64,000 nucleotides of DNA from Vigna angularis (lineage: Eukaryota; Streptophyta; Magnoliopsida; Fabales; Fabaceae): positions 9,858,001 to 9,922,000 of the forward strand of contig NC_068974.1 of assembly GCF_016808095.1 (NCBI RefSeq). The letters run 5' to 3'. The notes beneath the pieces were generated by a model. It did no database searches. It was not told where the DNA came from and saw only the letters and a program-made list of their open reading frames with translations. Shown one piece after another: positions 22,401 to 34,612 of this stretch. Made by a program: the position numbers and the translations under genes. Each line of letters starts with the position of its first letter. Position 1 is the stretch's first letter.

Positions 22401-25400
22401 TGTTGCTAGATCTAGTGCTGAAACTGAATACCGATCTATGTCTTTGACTACATGCGAACTTGTGTGGATCAAGCAACTTCTCCAAGAGTTGAAATTTTGT
22501 GGAAATGAGTCGTTGAAACTGTACTGTGACAACCAAGCAGCCCTTCATATTGCCTCCAATCCAGTGTTTCATGAGAGAACAAAACATATAGAAATTGATT
22601 GTCATTTTATTAGAGAGAAGTTGTTGACTAAGGAACTTGTTACGAAGTTTGTCAATTCTAATGAACAACTCGGAGACATTATGACCAAATCTCTAAGGGG
22701 GCCTAGGATTCAATTTATATGTTCTAAGCTTGGTGCATATGATCTATATGCTCCAACTTGAGGGGGAGTGTTGAAATATATTGTATTGTATAATTGTACT
22801 GTAAGTCTTGGGCTGTTGTGTGCTGGTCTACTTGCTCCTTATATAGGACATTTGGTGTAATAGAAATACAACACAATGGAATAATACTTCTATCTCTATA
22901 TTTTCTCTCTCTAAATTTAACAGAAGTGAAGAAAGTGCTCCTGTAGAGAAGGCCCAATATCAGAGATTTGTAGGAAAATTGATTTATCTATCACACACAA
23001 GACCAAACATTGCTTATGCAGTTAGTGTTGTGAGCCAATTTATGCATGATCCAAGAGAGAAACACATGCAAGCAGTTGACAAAATTCTCCAATACTTGAA
23101 GTCAAGTCCAGGAAAGGGGCTATTATTCAAAAGGGAAGACACATTGACTATGAAGATATATACTGATGCTGACTATGTAGGTTCTATTACAGACAAAAAA
23201 TCTACTTCTGGGTATTGTGTGTTTCTTGGAGATAGTCTGGTAACATGGAGAAGTAAAAAGCAAGATAGAGTATCTCGTTCTAGTGCAAAAGCTGAATTTC
23301 GAGCTCTTGGTCAAGGAATGTGTGAAGGACTCTGGATGAAAATCATTTTGGATGATCTTAAAGTCAAAGTGGAGAACTCGTTGCAACTACACTGTGACAA
23401 TAAGCCTGCTATGAGCATAGCCCATAATCCAGTACAGTATGACAGAACCAAACACATTGAGATTGACAGACATTTCATCAAAGATAATCTTGACAAAGGC
23501 TTCGTGATTACAACTCATGTTCCTACAGAACATCAAATAGCATATATTTTTACAAAAGGGCTTCCTCTAGGTAGATTTCCAGATCTTGTAGGCAAGTTGT
23601 GAATGATCGATATTCATTTACCAACTTGAGGGGGAGTGTTGTAATTAGAGAAGATATCTTTAGAATCTTCCTAATTAGAGAAAATAAATATATAATTTTC
23701 TATTTTATTTTGTTTACCTAGTTTCCCTATTTCCCTTTTTAGGAGAATTAGATTGTTACAAATAGAGGATATGAGAATGTATTTTTTATGATTCAAAATA
23801 TAATAAAATCAGTTCTTTTTTTCAACTTTTGTCCAAGCCAAAACAATGGCTCTTATATGATATAAAGAAAAAGCTACTCTAAGGGTTTAAGCTATTAGGT
23901 CAAAGTTCATGATTGGTTTCTTTATCTAGCAATATACATAAGCTAGTTAGTTCTTATTACAATGTTTGAGTCCCAGATTTTGTAGAATAAAAGGCTTAAC
24001 ATTGTACATAAGCCATAACACATTTAAACCAAATGATAGCTGGATTCTAATAACGACATTAACTCTAATGAGCGATGTTATGATAAGAACTTGGGTATTA
24101 ATGCGTGCCTGATTTCCACTTCAAGTAGCATATGATGTTTGGTGGAGTATTTAAGTGTGTGGTTCTTTCTCTTTAATAACTAGCTTTTCAGAGTGGATTC
24201 CCCAGGTGCTTGGGTGTTTATCAAATTGTTGCTGTCTTCCTTCCTCTTATTAAGCTATATTATCAACACTAAGTACACGAGTCTTAAAGTTGCCAATGTT
24301 TAAAAGGCTTTTGTACACGAGCACAAGTTACAAAAATAAAAATATCCATTGGTCTAGATCCTACAAATTCAAGTGTTTATGGTGGTTAGTCTTTTACATA
24401 ACATCTTTTGACAGTAACACATTCTAAATAGATTACTTATAGATGGTTATACCAAATAGTGGTAAAGAATTTCAGTTGAAGGGTTAAACAGTTCAGTAAT
24501 AAATACTCATACTATTAGTGTGATCACAGTGAAAAAGAAATGAAAATAAAATCATCAGTGGAACTTCTCAAACATTAAAGATTGTAATCCTCATATTTGG
24601 AGGTTTCATTTATATGAAATGAGAGCATTTGAAGTGGATAAGTACATTGACAAAAAGATTATACTTGATTGTGAAATGCTTAGGATCTAGTCAGAGTATA
24701 TGATTATGATCTGAGTTTACATACCCTCAGATTGATGACAGCAACTCTATTGACTGGTGCATTTAACTGTTGACTAATGTAAGTCATTGATCTCAACATA
24801 GGCTCCAAAGTTACCCTTGTCACCCTGAATTGCACTTCTGTCTCTCCTATAGGGCTCTTACCATAATCTTGCAGCTACAAGAGGAAGGGAAAAATAAATT
24901 AACAGGGAGGAAAGAATATTTCAGCACGTTGTACCTGTTATCTACGCATGGAAAACAATATGATAAGTGAAATAACCTAGATTTTTAATATTTTAAACAG
25001 AGAGCATAAGTGTTAGATAGACATCTGGAAGCAGCTGCTCTCTTAAACTACAGAGAATATTGAAGCCACATTAAATTAATCAAAGTATGAGACACGAGAT
25101 ATTGAGATATCTGTTTCTCGGTTAAAAAATGATAATTGTAATAGGCTATACATACCTTCATGTTGATGACTGCAATTTTATTAGATTGGCTTGAATTCTT
25201 ATTTTCGATGATCCAAGTCATAGACTTGAAACACATGAGGACAACCTGCATTAATAAGTAACAGTCAAGTAAAGAAGTAATCAGCTTAAGTAGATGAAAT
25301 GACTAATAAATACAAGGGTGATTCCAATCAATACAGAGTTATCTGGAGGGCCACCATCCTGGTGAATAGAAACAGGAGCCATAGTAGGATGATTCAGATC

Positions 25401-27548
25401 AGTAACAGGAAGCCCAAGGCCACTATGATTCAAGTGATTTGACACTGAATCTTGCCAAGGCCACAGTGATGGGATGACATCCGAAATTGATGACGGGCTC
25501 TTCTTGCTATTGTCTTCCGGACAGCATCCATTACCATGAGTGTTTGTAGGTTTGACTTTTGCAATATTTTTCTTCATAATACCTACCCTTTTAGCACCCT
25601 CTCTCAAAGCATTCATTGCTACATTACAAGTCTCAACGGAAATTGCCCCTTCTTCAGCAAGCTTAATGGCTTCTTGACATAAACTATTAAAACGTATAGT
25701 GAGATTTTCAATGTTAAGTGGACCTGTTGTTTTTTCATCAGTTCCAAAACCAGATTTTGCATTCCTTGTCCATCGCTTTAAAATGTAGTGTGATGGAAGG
25801 GTAAGGACATTTGTTACAGTGAAAACAGTCAATACATGTCGACAAAGAATGCCAGAGTATTCAAACATCTGACAGCTGCAGTTTGCCTTCATTTCAGACA
25901 TATTTAATGTGACCATGTATGCCTTGTGATCATGTTCATATTTTGCAACCCTGTATTTACTGATAACACCATCATTGTCAACATTACTTGCAGTATATGC
26001 AAAAGTTTCCACCAGTTCCTCCTGAAACTTTGCAAAAATCTTGTTAGTGTACATATTTGCTGCCTGTTGTTCCATTGGTGATGGAGTCCTCAGTACAGGC
26101 GTGTTACAAATAGTCTCATAATCTGCTTCTATTTCTTTTTCCAATGAATGTTCAAGTGATATTTCATACTGCCTAAAGAATAAAGGTATGGTTGTCTGTT
26201 GATTTACATAGCCATCAAAAAAGGAGTTTACCCCGTGGTTTGAAGTAATAGCAGCAAAGAAAGTATCACGAAAGTAAACAGGGGCCCATTGTTTACGAGC
26301 ATTATACACTGCCTGAAGCCAATCATTTTTCTGGAGATCATATTTATCCAGAAGAGACTTCCATGTTGATTCAAAATCCTCAGTAGTCTCAGAAAAATTG
26401 ATACAGCCATATAGATCTCCATAGAGTGAAGGATGAGCAAGGTAAATATGAGCCAATCTTTCTTGACCTTCTCTTAAAATGTGCCATTTACAAATACAGT
26501 GGCGAGTTTCCGGGAACACGTGAGAAACTGCTGCTTGTATGGCTCTATCTTGGTCTGTGGTTATGGAAACAGGTGGTCGATCATTCATAGCAGATAGCCA
26601 CGTCTTGAATAGCCATGTAAAGGAAGACTCCGATTCGTCTAGAAGTAATGAACAACCAAATAAAACCATTTGGCCGTGGTGATTGAATCCTGTAAATGGA
26701 GCAACTGGGATTTGGTATTGATTTGGTCTATACATCGTGTCAAAGATTACAGCATCACCAAAGTAATTATAAGCTGTTCTTGACCTTGCACCCGCCCAGA
26801 ATGCATTGGTCATACGGTTTTCATCATCTAGTTGTATTGCATAATAGAAGCCAGGGTTTTCACCCTGCATCTTCTTAAAATAATTCAGAAGATTTTGAGC
26901 ATCTCTTCCAAGGGTCCTCTTTTGAGAAGATCTTGCATAGGTAAGTGAGCCAATGTTTCTCATTGGATGACATTGTTCTGCTGGAAAAGAGTTCCTAACA
27001 GAACTAATGGGCTCTGAATGATTTCCATTCAAGGAAGCACAAGATTCATTACGGGCATCAAATGTCGCTATAACATTCCTAGCAGCACCTACAGAATGTC
27101 TACTGGGTTGACGGTTCTGTAACTTTCTAGAGGAAGCAAGGGAATGGTTATGGTCCTCAACAAATTTTGTCACTATCCAGTTTGCATCTTTTCTCTCTAC
27201 CCTAAGCATTGCATTGCAACTTACTATGTTCTTCCTTTTAAATACCTCTCTGGAACAAGCAAAGTCCCAAGTTATAATTGGACCATCAGGCTTAGCACGG
27301 CTGAATTGACCAACATGTGTGCTAAATCCTACATCTCTTGCATATGCATCATAAAATGATTTTGCAAAATCTTCAGATTCAAACAGCATGCCCACAAGTG
27401 GCTTCCTACAAGCATCATCATCTTGGTTATTTACTTCTCTTTCAGCCAAGTTTACTTTCATATTTTGTTCCTCATCTTTTTCAGTTTCAACATTTCCAGA
27501 AGCAGGTCTATCACTGTTTTCCCCTTCATCTACTGCCTCAACGTTCAT
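13324..27548 (-). CDS. FAR1-RELATED SEQUENCE (FRS5-like) protein, 4 coding exons
   Basis: Nuclear DNA-binding regulator of the FHY3/FAR1 family, descended from MULE transposases. Exons on the - strand: 27548-25335 (738 codons), 25245-25156, 24874-24725, 13434-13324; joined they give 854 residues, all junctions in phase 0 at GT/AG sites. Residues 62-137 are the FAR1 zinc-binding domain (C98, C111, H133, H135). Residues 264-358 are the MULE transposase-derived core (D270 in VIFDTMY, D332 in ITTDQDRA). The SWIM finger has C557, C559, C569, H571. Each small exon encodes a related module ([20 protein letters not shown]...ETEV.F.VSR). Start chosen at the only upstream ATG with an acidic leader. Intron 3 is 11.3 kb because of nested copia insertions. 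The stop follows YIREQL directly; from memory homologues carry a further short tail, so a small 3' truncation is possible. Exon A's donor (TCT/GTATTG) is weak but gives the expected DNS-VVLM join. Confidence 0.87.
13435..14734. other. FRS intron 3, part distal to exon 3
   Basis: Unique-looking intron sequence. CGATTCCGGGATTCAAACC near 13810 resembles an inverted tRNA B-box and may be a truncated SINE. The 99-codon frame at 14049 has no family motifs. Confidence 0.5.
14740..14930 (+). repeat. 5' LTR of outer copia element
   Basis: Starts TGTTGTGATTAGAG, ends TTTTTCAACT, directly followed by the primer binding site. The terminal dinucleotide is CT rather than CA, in both LTRs. Confidence 0.93.
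14931..14942 (+). other. Primer binding site, outer element
   Basis: TGGTATCAGAGC, complementary to the 3' end of initiator tRNA-Met, the usual copia primer. Confidence 0.9.
15126..15400 (+). repeat. 122 bp tandem duplication in the leader
   Basis: The module containing CTGTTCCTAGGGT.GGTGACG at 15181 recurs at 15303, with a third partial copy (GTGTGACCCAC.CGCCG) near 15384. It lies in the GC-rich untranslated leader of the outer element. Confidence 0.85.
15450..17280 (+). pseudogene. Outer copia gag stub, protease and integrase
   Basis: A possible gag start (ATGTCTGAAG at 15450) runs almost at once into sequence just before the protease, so nearly all of gag is deleted. The aspartic protease shows [12 protein letters not shown] (about 15608-15645). 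Next come a pre-integrase zinc-binding segment (HHQRLRHPS ... [10 protein letters not shown]) and an integrase core with [19 protein letters not shown] and [12 protein letters not shown]. The frame is cut by stops at 15746 and 16245, a stop and frameshift near 16370, and another after 16626. The stretch to 17280 is the integrase C-terminal and linker region with [12 protein letters not shown] before RT. Confidence 0.88.
17281..18067 (+). pseudogene. Outer copia RT, 5' part
   Basis: Begins [16 protein letters not shown] after a frameshift, has a stop near 17384, then is open from 17407. RT motifs: [37 protein letters not shown] and the catalytic YVDDM. It breaks off where the nested element inserted (18067/18068) and resumes at 22928. 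Confidence 0.9.
18068..18221 (+). repeat. 5' LTR of inner copia element
   Basis: TGTTGAAATATATTG to AAATTTAACA, with TATATAGG as probable TATA box near 18138. Confidence 0.95.
18222..18234 (+). other. Primer binding site, inner element
   Basis: TGGTATCCAGAGC, complementary to initiator tRNA-Met with one extra C relative to the outer element. A GC-rich CCG/CGC leader follows (18240-18540). Confidence 0.85.
18666..21235 (+). pseudogene. Inner copia gag, protease, integrase
   Basis: Starts at ATG 18666 ([20 protein letters not shown]). The gag body ends in a single in-frame TAA at 19167; the same frame continues after it with [10 protein letters not shown], so one substitution probably made the stop. 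An RGG-rich stretch and a CCHC knuckle ([14 protein letters not shown]) follow, then protease [12 protein letters not shown], the integrase zinc segment and an integrase core with TIHSDIWG and HSDNAKEY. Next to TPQQNGVAE (about 20460) a few bases are lost, giving a frameshift; the next frame continues [11 protein letters not shown] through GCTCFVHN to the linker with [13 protein letters not shown]. Confidence 0.9.
21236..22761 (+). pseudogene. Inner copia RT and RNase H
   Basis: The RT start is [19 protein letters not shown]. Frameshifts occur near 21333 (PLPLVRSP) and near 21581 (an extra A in GGAAAGAGGAG). After that the frame is open for about 390 codons: [15 protein letters not shown], catalytic [27 protein letters not shown], then RNase H with [26 protein letters not shown] and [13 protein letters not shown], ending at TGA 22761 just before the purine tract. 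Confidence 0.92.
22769..22922 (+). repeat. 3' LTR of inner copia element
   Basis: I find no difference from the 5' LTR over 154 bp. Directly followed by the GAAGT target duplication. Confidence 0.95.
22928..23602 (+). pseudogene. Outer copia RT end and RNase H
   Basis: Continuation of the outer pol after the nested insertion: [20 protein letters not shown], then RNase H with [28 protein letters not shown] and [13 protein letters not shown], ending TGA at 23602. It is uninterrupted after the insertion site. Confidence 0.92.
23637..23827 (+). repeat. 3' LTR of outer copia element
   Basis: Same length as the 5' LTR; about seven differences, all transitions by my count. Followed by TTTGT. Confidence 0.93.
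23833..24724. other. FRS intron 3, part next to exon 3
   Basis: AT-rich, apparently unique intron sequence; I recognise no element or gene. Confidence 0.6.
24725..24874 (-). other. FRS coding exon 3, 150 nt
   Basis: Acceptor CTTGTAG and donor AGG/GTATG. Encodes 50 residues: [14 protein letters not shown], then [13 protein letters not shown] and RVAVINLR. Confidence 0.85.
25156..25245 (-). other. FRS coding exon 2, 90 nt
   Basis: Acceptor TTAATGCAG before GTTGTCC and donor AAG/GTATG. Encodes 30 residues with [14 protein letters not shown] and IAVINMK. Confidence 0.85.
25335..27548 (-). other. FRS coding exon 1 (zinc finger, MULE core, SWIM)
   Basis: The open frame runs past the predicted donor to 25281; the extra codons (VLIGITLVF) are unlike the family and read into the intron. 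Confidence 0.85.
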
Positions 27549-27662
27549 GATAGCTTAGCAAATGATACAAAGGCTTCATTGGTTTTCCTTGAAAGGACTG
27601 GAAAACATGACTCGTGCTAATCCTTTAGAAGCAATGATGGAAATTTCCGCCATTATCTCTAC

Positions 27663-28869
27663 CTACATAATGCATTGAATAAAAACATCAGTCAGAAAGA
27701 GTTCATAGAATATATACAATTATGCACTTAGGAAGTAATTTTCAAATTATATAACCCAGAAGGTTTAAGGAATGTCCAAAAGTTTAAAAAGTTCATATGA
27801 ACAATACTGACAACCAATTAGAGATATTAAAGATCCTACTGCATAATAATGGTAGTTTATTCTAACCCAGAAAGCAAGGTTTTTGACAGATTGGGTGATT
27901 TAATTTAAAAATAAAATTGTGAGTTTCGGTCTAAGAACCAAAACATCCCAATTTTGATTAACTTTGGAGAAAAGTTATATCTGTGTTCAGAAAACCCTTA
28001 ATTGAAACTAGGAATTATTTTTCATGGAGAATCAAATTGAAATTGGTATAAAATGAAACTAAATTTAATTTTCATGTGAAAAGATAAACGCACTTAAAAT
28101 AATTCAAATTTTAATGTTAGAGGTTTCTACAAATGTAAACTTATTCTACATAAAGAACAGGCATCAAGTTGAGATGTTGAATATTAAAGAATACAATAAT
28201 ATAAAAGTTTAGCAAACGAAAGTTTTAAACCAAATTTAAAAAATTCACAACATAAAGCCAGAAAAAAAGTTCCTGTAGGATTATTGAAGCTTAAATTAAC
28301 AAACTCCGAGATCCTTTGGAAATTTCCCATGACAGTAATTTTATTAAACCATGAGGGACTATCTGCTACAGTGTTGAAATTGGGCTAGAAAATAAGCTGC
28401 ACTACCTTTGCCTGGTCTAAAGAAATATAAATCACATAAAAAAAAAAACCTAAATTTGCAAGGAAATACTTAATCCTATGATTAGAGATAGTTTTCAGAA
28501 CATCTATCCATTATTGTTCCAAAAAAAAATGCACAAACTCTTCAATCAAATAACCTTTTTTCCTCACCTCAGACGACCATTGAATCACATTAAAATTAAA
28601 AATGTGCAAAGTAAATACTCCCACATATGGTAAGAATAATTTACCTGACCACCTACTAAATTTTGCTTCAAAATTTTTACATAAACCATTTAATTCAATA
28701 ACATATTTTCTCTCTTTCTTCAAAAAAAAAACTACACATTGAGAATACATCATCTCCAACAAATACAATAACTTCCACTACCATAAAAATAGATAAATAA
28801 ATTCATTTAAAAATCCGAACTTGTTTGCATTATATGTTGTAAATGAACAAGAAAGCAGAATTCACTCAC
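27663..28869 (-). other. Probable 5' UTR intron of the FRS gene
   Basis: A strong donor (CTCAG/GTGAGT) at 28870/28869 and an acceptor (TTATGTAG) at about 27663 bracket AT-rich sequence. The non-coding first exon would run from about 29050 to 28870. No gene or recognisable element inside. Confidence 0.55.
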
Positions 28870-29050
28870 CTGAGGACCAAAAGAAGAAACTGGTTTGAGC
28901 CGGAGATTGTGAATGAAATGAAAACGCAGCGTTTTATGTCCACAAACCCTTGTCGTTGGATATTAGCGATTTTGAGGAGAGGAAGAAGAGCTTGAGTCAC
29001 ACCGTGGAAGAGTGGGAGTGTCCAAAAACAAGAAACAAACTTTTGTAATT
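28870..29050 (-). other. Probable non-coding first exon of FRS
   Basis: Less AT-rich than its surroundings, ends in CTCAG/GTGAGT, and is bounded on the far side by a sharp return to AT-rich DNA. The transcription start near 29050 is a guess. Confidence 0.45.
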
Positions 29051-30225
<1,175 letters not shown>

Positions 30226-33180
30226 TCTAGACTTGACCATTCAGATATATGTATTGATATCGAACTATAAGGGTCATGCACCTGGTGGTGGTGAAACAAC
30301 TCGCCCACACATACTACCACACACCAATCTGTCAAACATCCATGGTCAATACATGACCATCAAACTAAGTATCTCGTATTACTCTTCACAATATAACCAT
30401 CATTCTCTACTTGAGATTGGAAGTTATTAAGAGTGTTTGAATAACCCTTAATATAAAGTGCCTATATCAATACATACACTATACATAGTCATCTCAAGGA
30501 CTTCTCCTTGAAATCCTTATAACATCATATACAATTCATAATCACAATTCCATCAAATACCATTTGAAATCTTATCCATATGTATCATCCATCAAACATA
30601 AACAAAATTTCCAATATAGACAAGGGTGAAATTTCATATAACATATTTTAAACAAATATAAGTTAAAGATTAGATAAAACAATCACAATGTTGTCAAGAC
30701 AGGGGTCGCTTAACGAGCAAGATCCATCGCCCAACAAATTATTGGAAAAGACAAGATCTAGACCTGGAGGAAGTAGTGGCACTAAGCGCCTTAAACCACA
30801 CTTCTACGCCTAAAAGTCAGAGAGCTCATTGACTTCGTGACGATCAACACCCAGAGTGGTGTTTAGCGTCTTGGAGCTTAGTGGTTCTTAGGTTTAACAA
30901 CGCTCAACGCTATACCAGAAGACAAAAAAACTTAGAAACTTGTTCTAGATGCACTCAAGACCTATCCAAATCACCAAATTGGTATTCTTGACACAATAAC
31001 TTATTTGAAAATATGTTTATAACTCATATTGAATACAAATTTTCTCAATTGTTAAGAAATTTAGTCCAAAATCGCTTTTCCCAAAACCACTTGTAACTAC
31101 ATGTCTCTAAACTTTTCCACCAGCTCAAGTTCTCTGACCATCATATAAGACACATGCACTGCCTTTCTGCTTAAAGTAACTACAACCACGTTAGCTTTCC
31201 TCAAATGGTATATAAGTCAAAATCATAATCTTTTAAAAAATTTAACCATCGCCTCTGCCTCATGTTTAAGACCTTTTGATCAAACAAGTATCTCAAACTT
31301 TTATTATCACTAAAGACCTGAAACTAAGCACCATACATCTATATGTCCATGCAAAAGACTGATATTTACGAGTTAACTATGTCAAAGGCGCTACTAACTT
31401 AAAAAATCCTTCAATGAACCTTATATAATAGCCAACCAAACCAACGAAACTCCTTATTTTGGTCACAAACTTTGGACGCTCCCAAGCCAACACTGCATCC
31501 ACTTTTGCAGGATCTACAGATATACCATAAGCTAATATAACATGGCCTAAGAACTACACTTCTTTTATCCAAAATTTACACTTAGACAACTTAGCATATA
31601 ATTGTTTCTCCCTCAAAATGCCAAGCACTGTCATTAGATGTTCCTCATGCTCTTCATAAGATTTGGAGTAGATAAAAATGTCGTCGATGAAGACCACCAC
31701 AAACTTATCTAGAAATGGCCTAAAAATCTTGTTCATATACAAGGTAGGAGCGTTAGTCACACAAATGTCATAACCACATACTCATAATGCCCGTATACAG
31801 GGATCTAAAGGCGGTTTTCTATACATCTTTAAATTTGTCTAATATCTGATGATACCCTGATCTCAAGTCGATCTTAGAAAATACCACTATTCCATGCAAC
31901 TAATCTATTAGACAATCTATCTGCGACAAATGATATTTATTCTAGATGGTCAACTTATTTAATTGCATATAGCCTACACATGACTTTGAACTACCGTCAT
32001 TTTTCTTCACCAGCAAAACTAGTGCTCCCCAAGGCGACACACTAGGACTAATAGAGTGTTTCTCCAATAATTCCTCTATCTACTTCTTTAACTCAGCTAA
32101 CTTAGTTGGAGCCATACGATAAGGAACTATGGATATTGTTCCTGCTCTAGGCACCAAATCAATTGAAAATTTCACCTTTCTCTTAGGAGGCAAACCAGAC
32201 ACTTTATCAAGAAAAACATCTGCAAATTCCTTCACAACAGGAATCTTTGATTCTTTTCATCTTCCTCCACCACCAGATGAGTTAAGATTAGAAATCATAA
32301 AGACCCTTCCTTAACCTTCTTAACAATCTATGCGAAGACACCAACTCAACATCTTCTAGGCTTGAAAATAACAACTTCTTCTGGTTGCAATCCATAAGAA
32401 TATGATTAACAAATAACCAATCCATCCATAAGATTACATCTAACCCTTGTAGGGGTAGACATATCAGATTAACTTTGAAGATACGACCCTCTACCATCAC
32501 CGAACATGTAGCACATATTGTAGATGTCTTCACCAAACCCGAAGCTGGGGTAGATACCAACAAATCATACCTCAAGTCCACCACATGCAAACCCAAATCT
32601 TTAACAAGAGATTCTGACACAAATGAGTGTGTCACTTAAGAATCAAACAACACACATAAACTTCTACTAGACATAACATAACTTCCAACAATCAAATTAC
32701 ATGAATCAATCACCTTTGTACCCGTCATAGCAAACTCGACCTAAAGCTTGAGGTTTTTCACCCCTCCTATGACTACAAGAACTCTATTTGCTCCTACAAT
32801 TCATAACAATTTGATCAAAGCATACCCTTAGTACCATCGATCAACATAAAGTCTTAGAAAAGACTCAGACCCTAAAAGAGTGGAGAAAATACCTACTTGC
32901 AAAGTCGCCTAATTTCAAGGAAAAAAAAACATAAATCAACTTACTATTTAGTTGAAATCAATCGGCTAGAAACGAAGATCTCGCCTCAAAGATTCTTCAG
33001 GCGATCATATTCAGATAGATGAGTAAGGAGTTAAAATTTTTATAAAAAAGATAGAGAATTAGAATTTCTATAAGAAAGACAGATGAGTTTTAAAGAAAGG
33101 AGTTTTAGAGAATAAGTGTGTGTGTTTTTCTCCAATTTATTATAGAAAAGTTGTATTTTGTTTTAAAACTAAATTATAAA
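30226..33180 (-). mobile_element. Decayed Ty3/gypsy element with LTR remnants
   Basis: The - strand reads LTR-like sequence (about 33130-33000), a protease-RT relic (32640-31490), an RNase H end (near 31200) and a second LTR-like part (31080-30226). The integrase is missing. The 30226-31080 part matches 37387-38200 in order (GACTTGACCAT, CTCTACTTGAGATTG, CTCCTTGAAAT, CTCAACGC), which supports it being LTR. Confidence 0.75.
31070..32640 (-). pseudogene. gypsy pol relic (protease, RT, RNase H end)
   Basis: Protease-like frame 32635-32288: THSFVSESLVKDLGL, STPASGLVKTSTICA and LICLPLQGLDVILWMDWL are close to gypsy retropepsins; the active-site motif that should precede it reads LFDS-stop-VTH, so the catalytic region is broken. 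Degenerate RT runs from [14 protein letters not shown] (about 32110) through [16 protein letters not shown] to a 68-codon frame at 31760-31554 with [17 protein letters not shown], holding the catalytic FIDD. HLRKANVVVVTLSRKAVH near 31200 is the end of RNase H. Many stops and frameshifts; not functional. Confidence 0.85.
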
Positions 33181-33640
33181 ATATATAATCTTTTTACTTG
33201 ATAAAATTAGTGTAAAACATTGTTTTAGTAAATGATATGGAAAATGTTTTGCATATAACAAAAAGAAGTTTCATTTAATATAATCTTCACAATGAAGATA
33301 TTTCATATGAAATTTTATAACATAGAGAGAGAAAATACTTTATAATTTAATTTTAAAATAAAATAATTTTTTTATAATAGTTTAAAAGAATATATTTAAC
33401 TATTTTATTGCTAATTGATGCAAAGTAATTTTAATAATGGAGAAGTTAACTGAATCTTTGTAAATAAATAAATGAATTATATAATTAAAACTATTGTGAA
33501 ACTTTTTATTACCCGTGAAAAAAAAAAACTGATTCAAATAAATAAATAATATGATTAAAAACATTTAATTTACAGTTTACAAAAGTAATGTTTAAAAGGG
33601 GTTTCCAAATAAGAAAAATCAAAAGGGTTCATCTTGTTGG
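33181..33640. other. AT-rich spacer before methyltransferase gene
   Basis: No coding signal seen. Confidence 0.55.
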
Positions 33641-34612
33641 TCCATTCGTGCCGTAATTGGAGAAAAAGAGCGTCTCCGTGACTTACACAGCTCAGAACTT
33701 CAGTATCGTTATCCGTCACAATTCAACATTCTTGCCCAAAACCAACTTCAGATTTTTCTTTTCGCTGGGTACTGTTTCTTTGCGCTTTCTTTGTCGTTCT
33801 TAACGTTATCTGATTTAAGTTTGGACTCTTTCGTTGAATGAGGAGTTTTTGTGTGCACCATCTGTTTGATCATTTGCCCAAGGGAGTTAGACGCTGGAAT
33901 ATGTGCTTTTGGTTTATGTTTTACATGGACCTTATTGTTTGGGCTTTGACTAGGCTTGCGGGGTTCCAATTTTATGAGCTGAGTTGTCGATAGCAGCTTT
34001 GGAATTGGTGGAGGGTTTGTTTAGTTTGTTTTTGGAGGGTTTAAAAGGAGCGGTTGTAGTCAGAAGCTGGGTAGTGTCTATTCACTTTATGGTGGATAAA
34101 ACTTAGATACAGTTCCTTAAGTACTTTTGGTTTTTGTTTTCCATTTGAAATTGTGTTATCTCAGTAATCTGTGTTGACTTTTTGTGCAATCCTTTATTGC
34201 GTGAATTTACAAGATGAAACTACAATTTTGACAGGAAAACATCACCCAAAAGACCTAAACAACTGCTTATAAATTTTTTCATTTTACGTTTTGATGGTGG
34301 TTTGTTGGTAATGTGTTTTCGTGCTTATATTGCTGTTTAGAGAATGAATGGAGTTGGATTTTAATGCTGTAGAGGTTGCTGGATGAATTGCAGAAGGAGA
34401 GCACTGAAGATACCATGAGTGTGTTTGTTGCAACTGCATCTTGCCTGTGTTGGATTCCTGTTTACATCAACGGGTTATTGTTGCTGTCGTTGTGATTCCT
34501 AGTAACTCACCGTATCAAAGGATATGGAACTGCTTTCATCCAGTGCATCTTTGGTTTTGTGATATTTGTGTACTTTTCTCAAAAATTGATTATTATTTTC
34601 CCTCAAACAATA
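33641..34612 (+). promoter_or_regulatory. 5' UTR region with probable intron, methyltransferase gene
   Basis: Base composition rises at about 33640, the likely transcription start zone. A T-rich stretch with a candidate donor near 33768 (CTGG/GTACTG) and an acceptor near 34392 (GAATTGCAG) suggests a 5' UTR intron. Several short upstream ATGs lie before the main start. Confidence 0.4.

Larger units (their letters stand above)
18068..22922 (+). mobile_element. Ty1/copia retrotransposon (inner, nested)
   Basis: 4855 bp element inserted into the RT region of the outer element, same orientation. LTRs of 154 bp (18068-18221, 22769-22922) look identical, start TG and end CA, and are flanked by GAAGT target duplications (18063-18067, 22923-22927). 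PBS TGGTATCCAGAGC at 18222, purine tract GAGGGGGAG at 22760. It encodes the full gag-PR-INT-RT-RH order but with one stop and three frameshifts. Confidence 0.96.
14740..23827 (+). mobile_element. Ty1/copia retrotransposon (outer), in FRS intron 3
   Basis: Complete LTR to LTR: 191 bp LTRs at 14740-14930 and 23637-23827, flanked by 5 bp target duplications TTTGT (14735-14739 and 23828-23832). The LTRs differ at about seven sites. PBS at 14931, purine tract at 23628. Domain order protease, integrase, RT, RNase H is copia. Coding capacity is ruined by a gag deletion, stops and a nested element. Oriented opposite to FRS. Without the nested element and one GAAGT copy it would be about 4.2 kb. Confidence 0.95.

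Noticed and set aside
33748..33969. 73-codon Lys/Pro-rich - strand frame
   Set aside because: Antisense to the 5' UTR region of the methyltransferase gene; no homology recognised.
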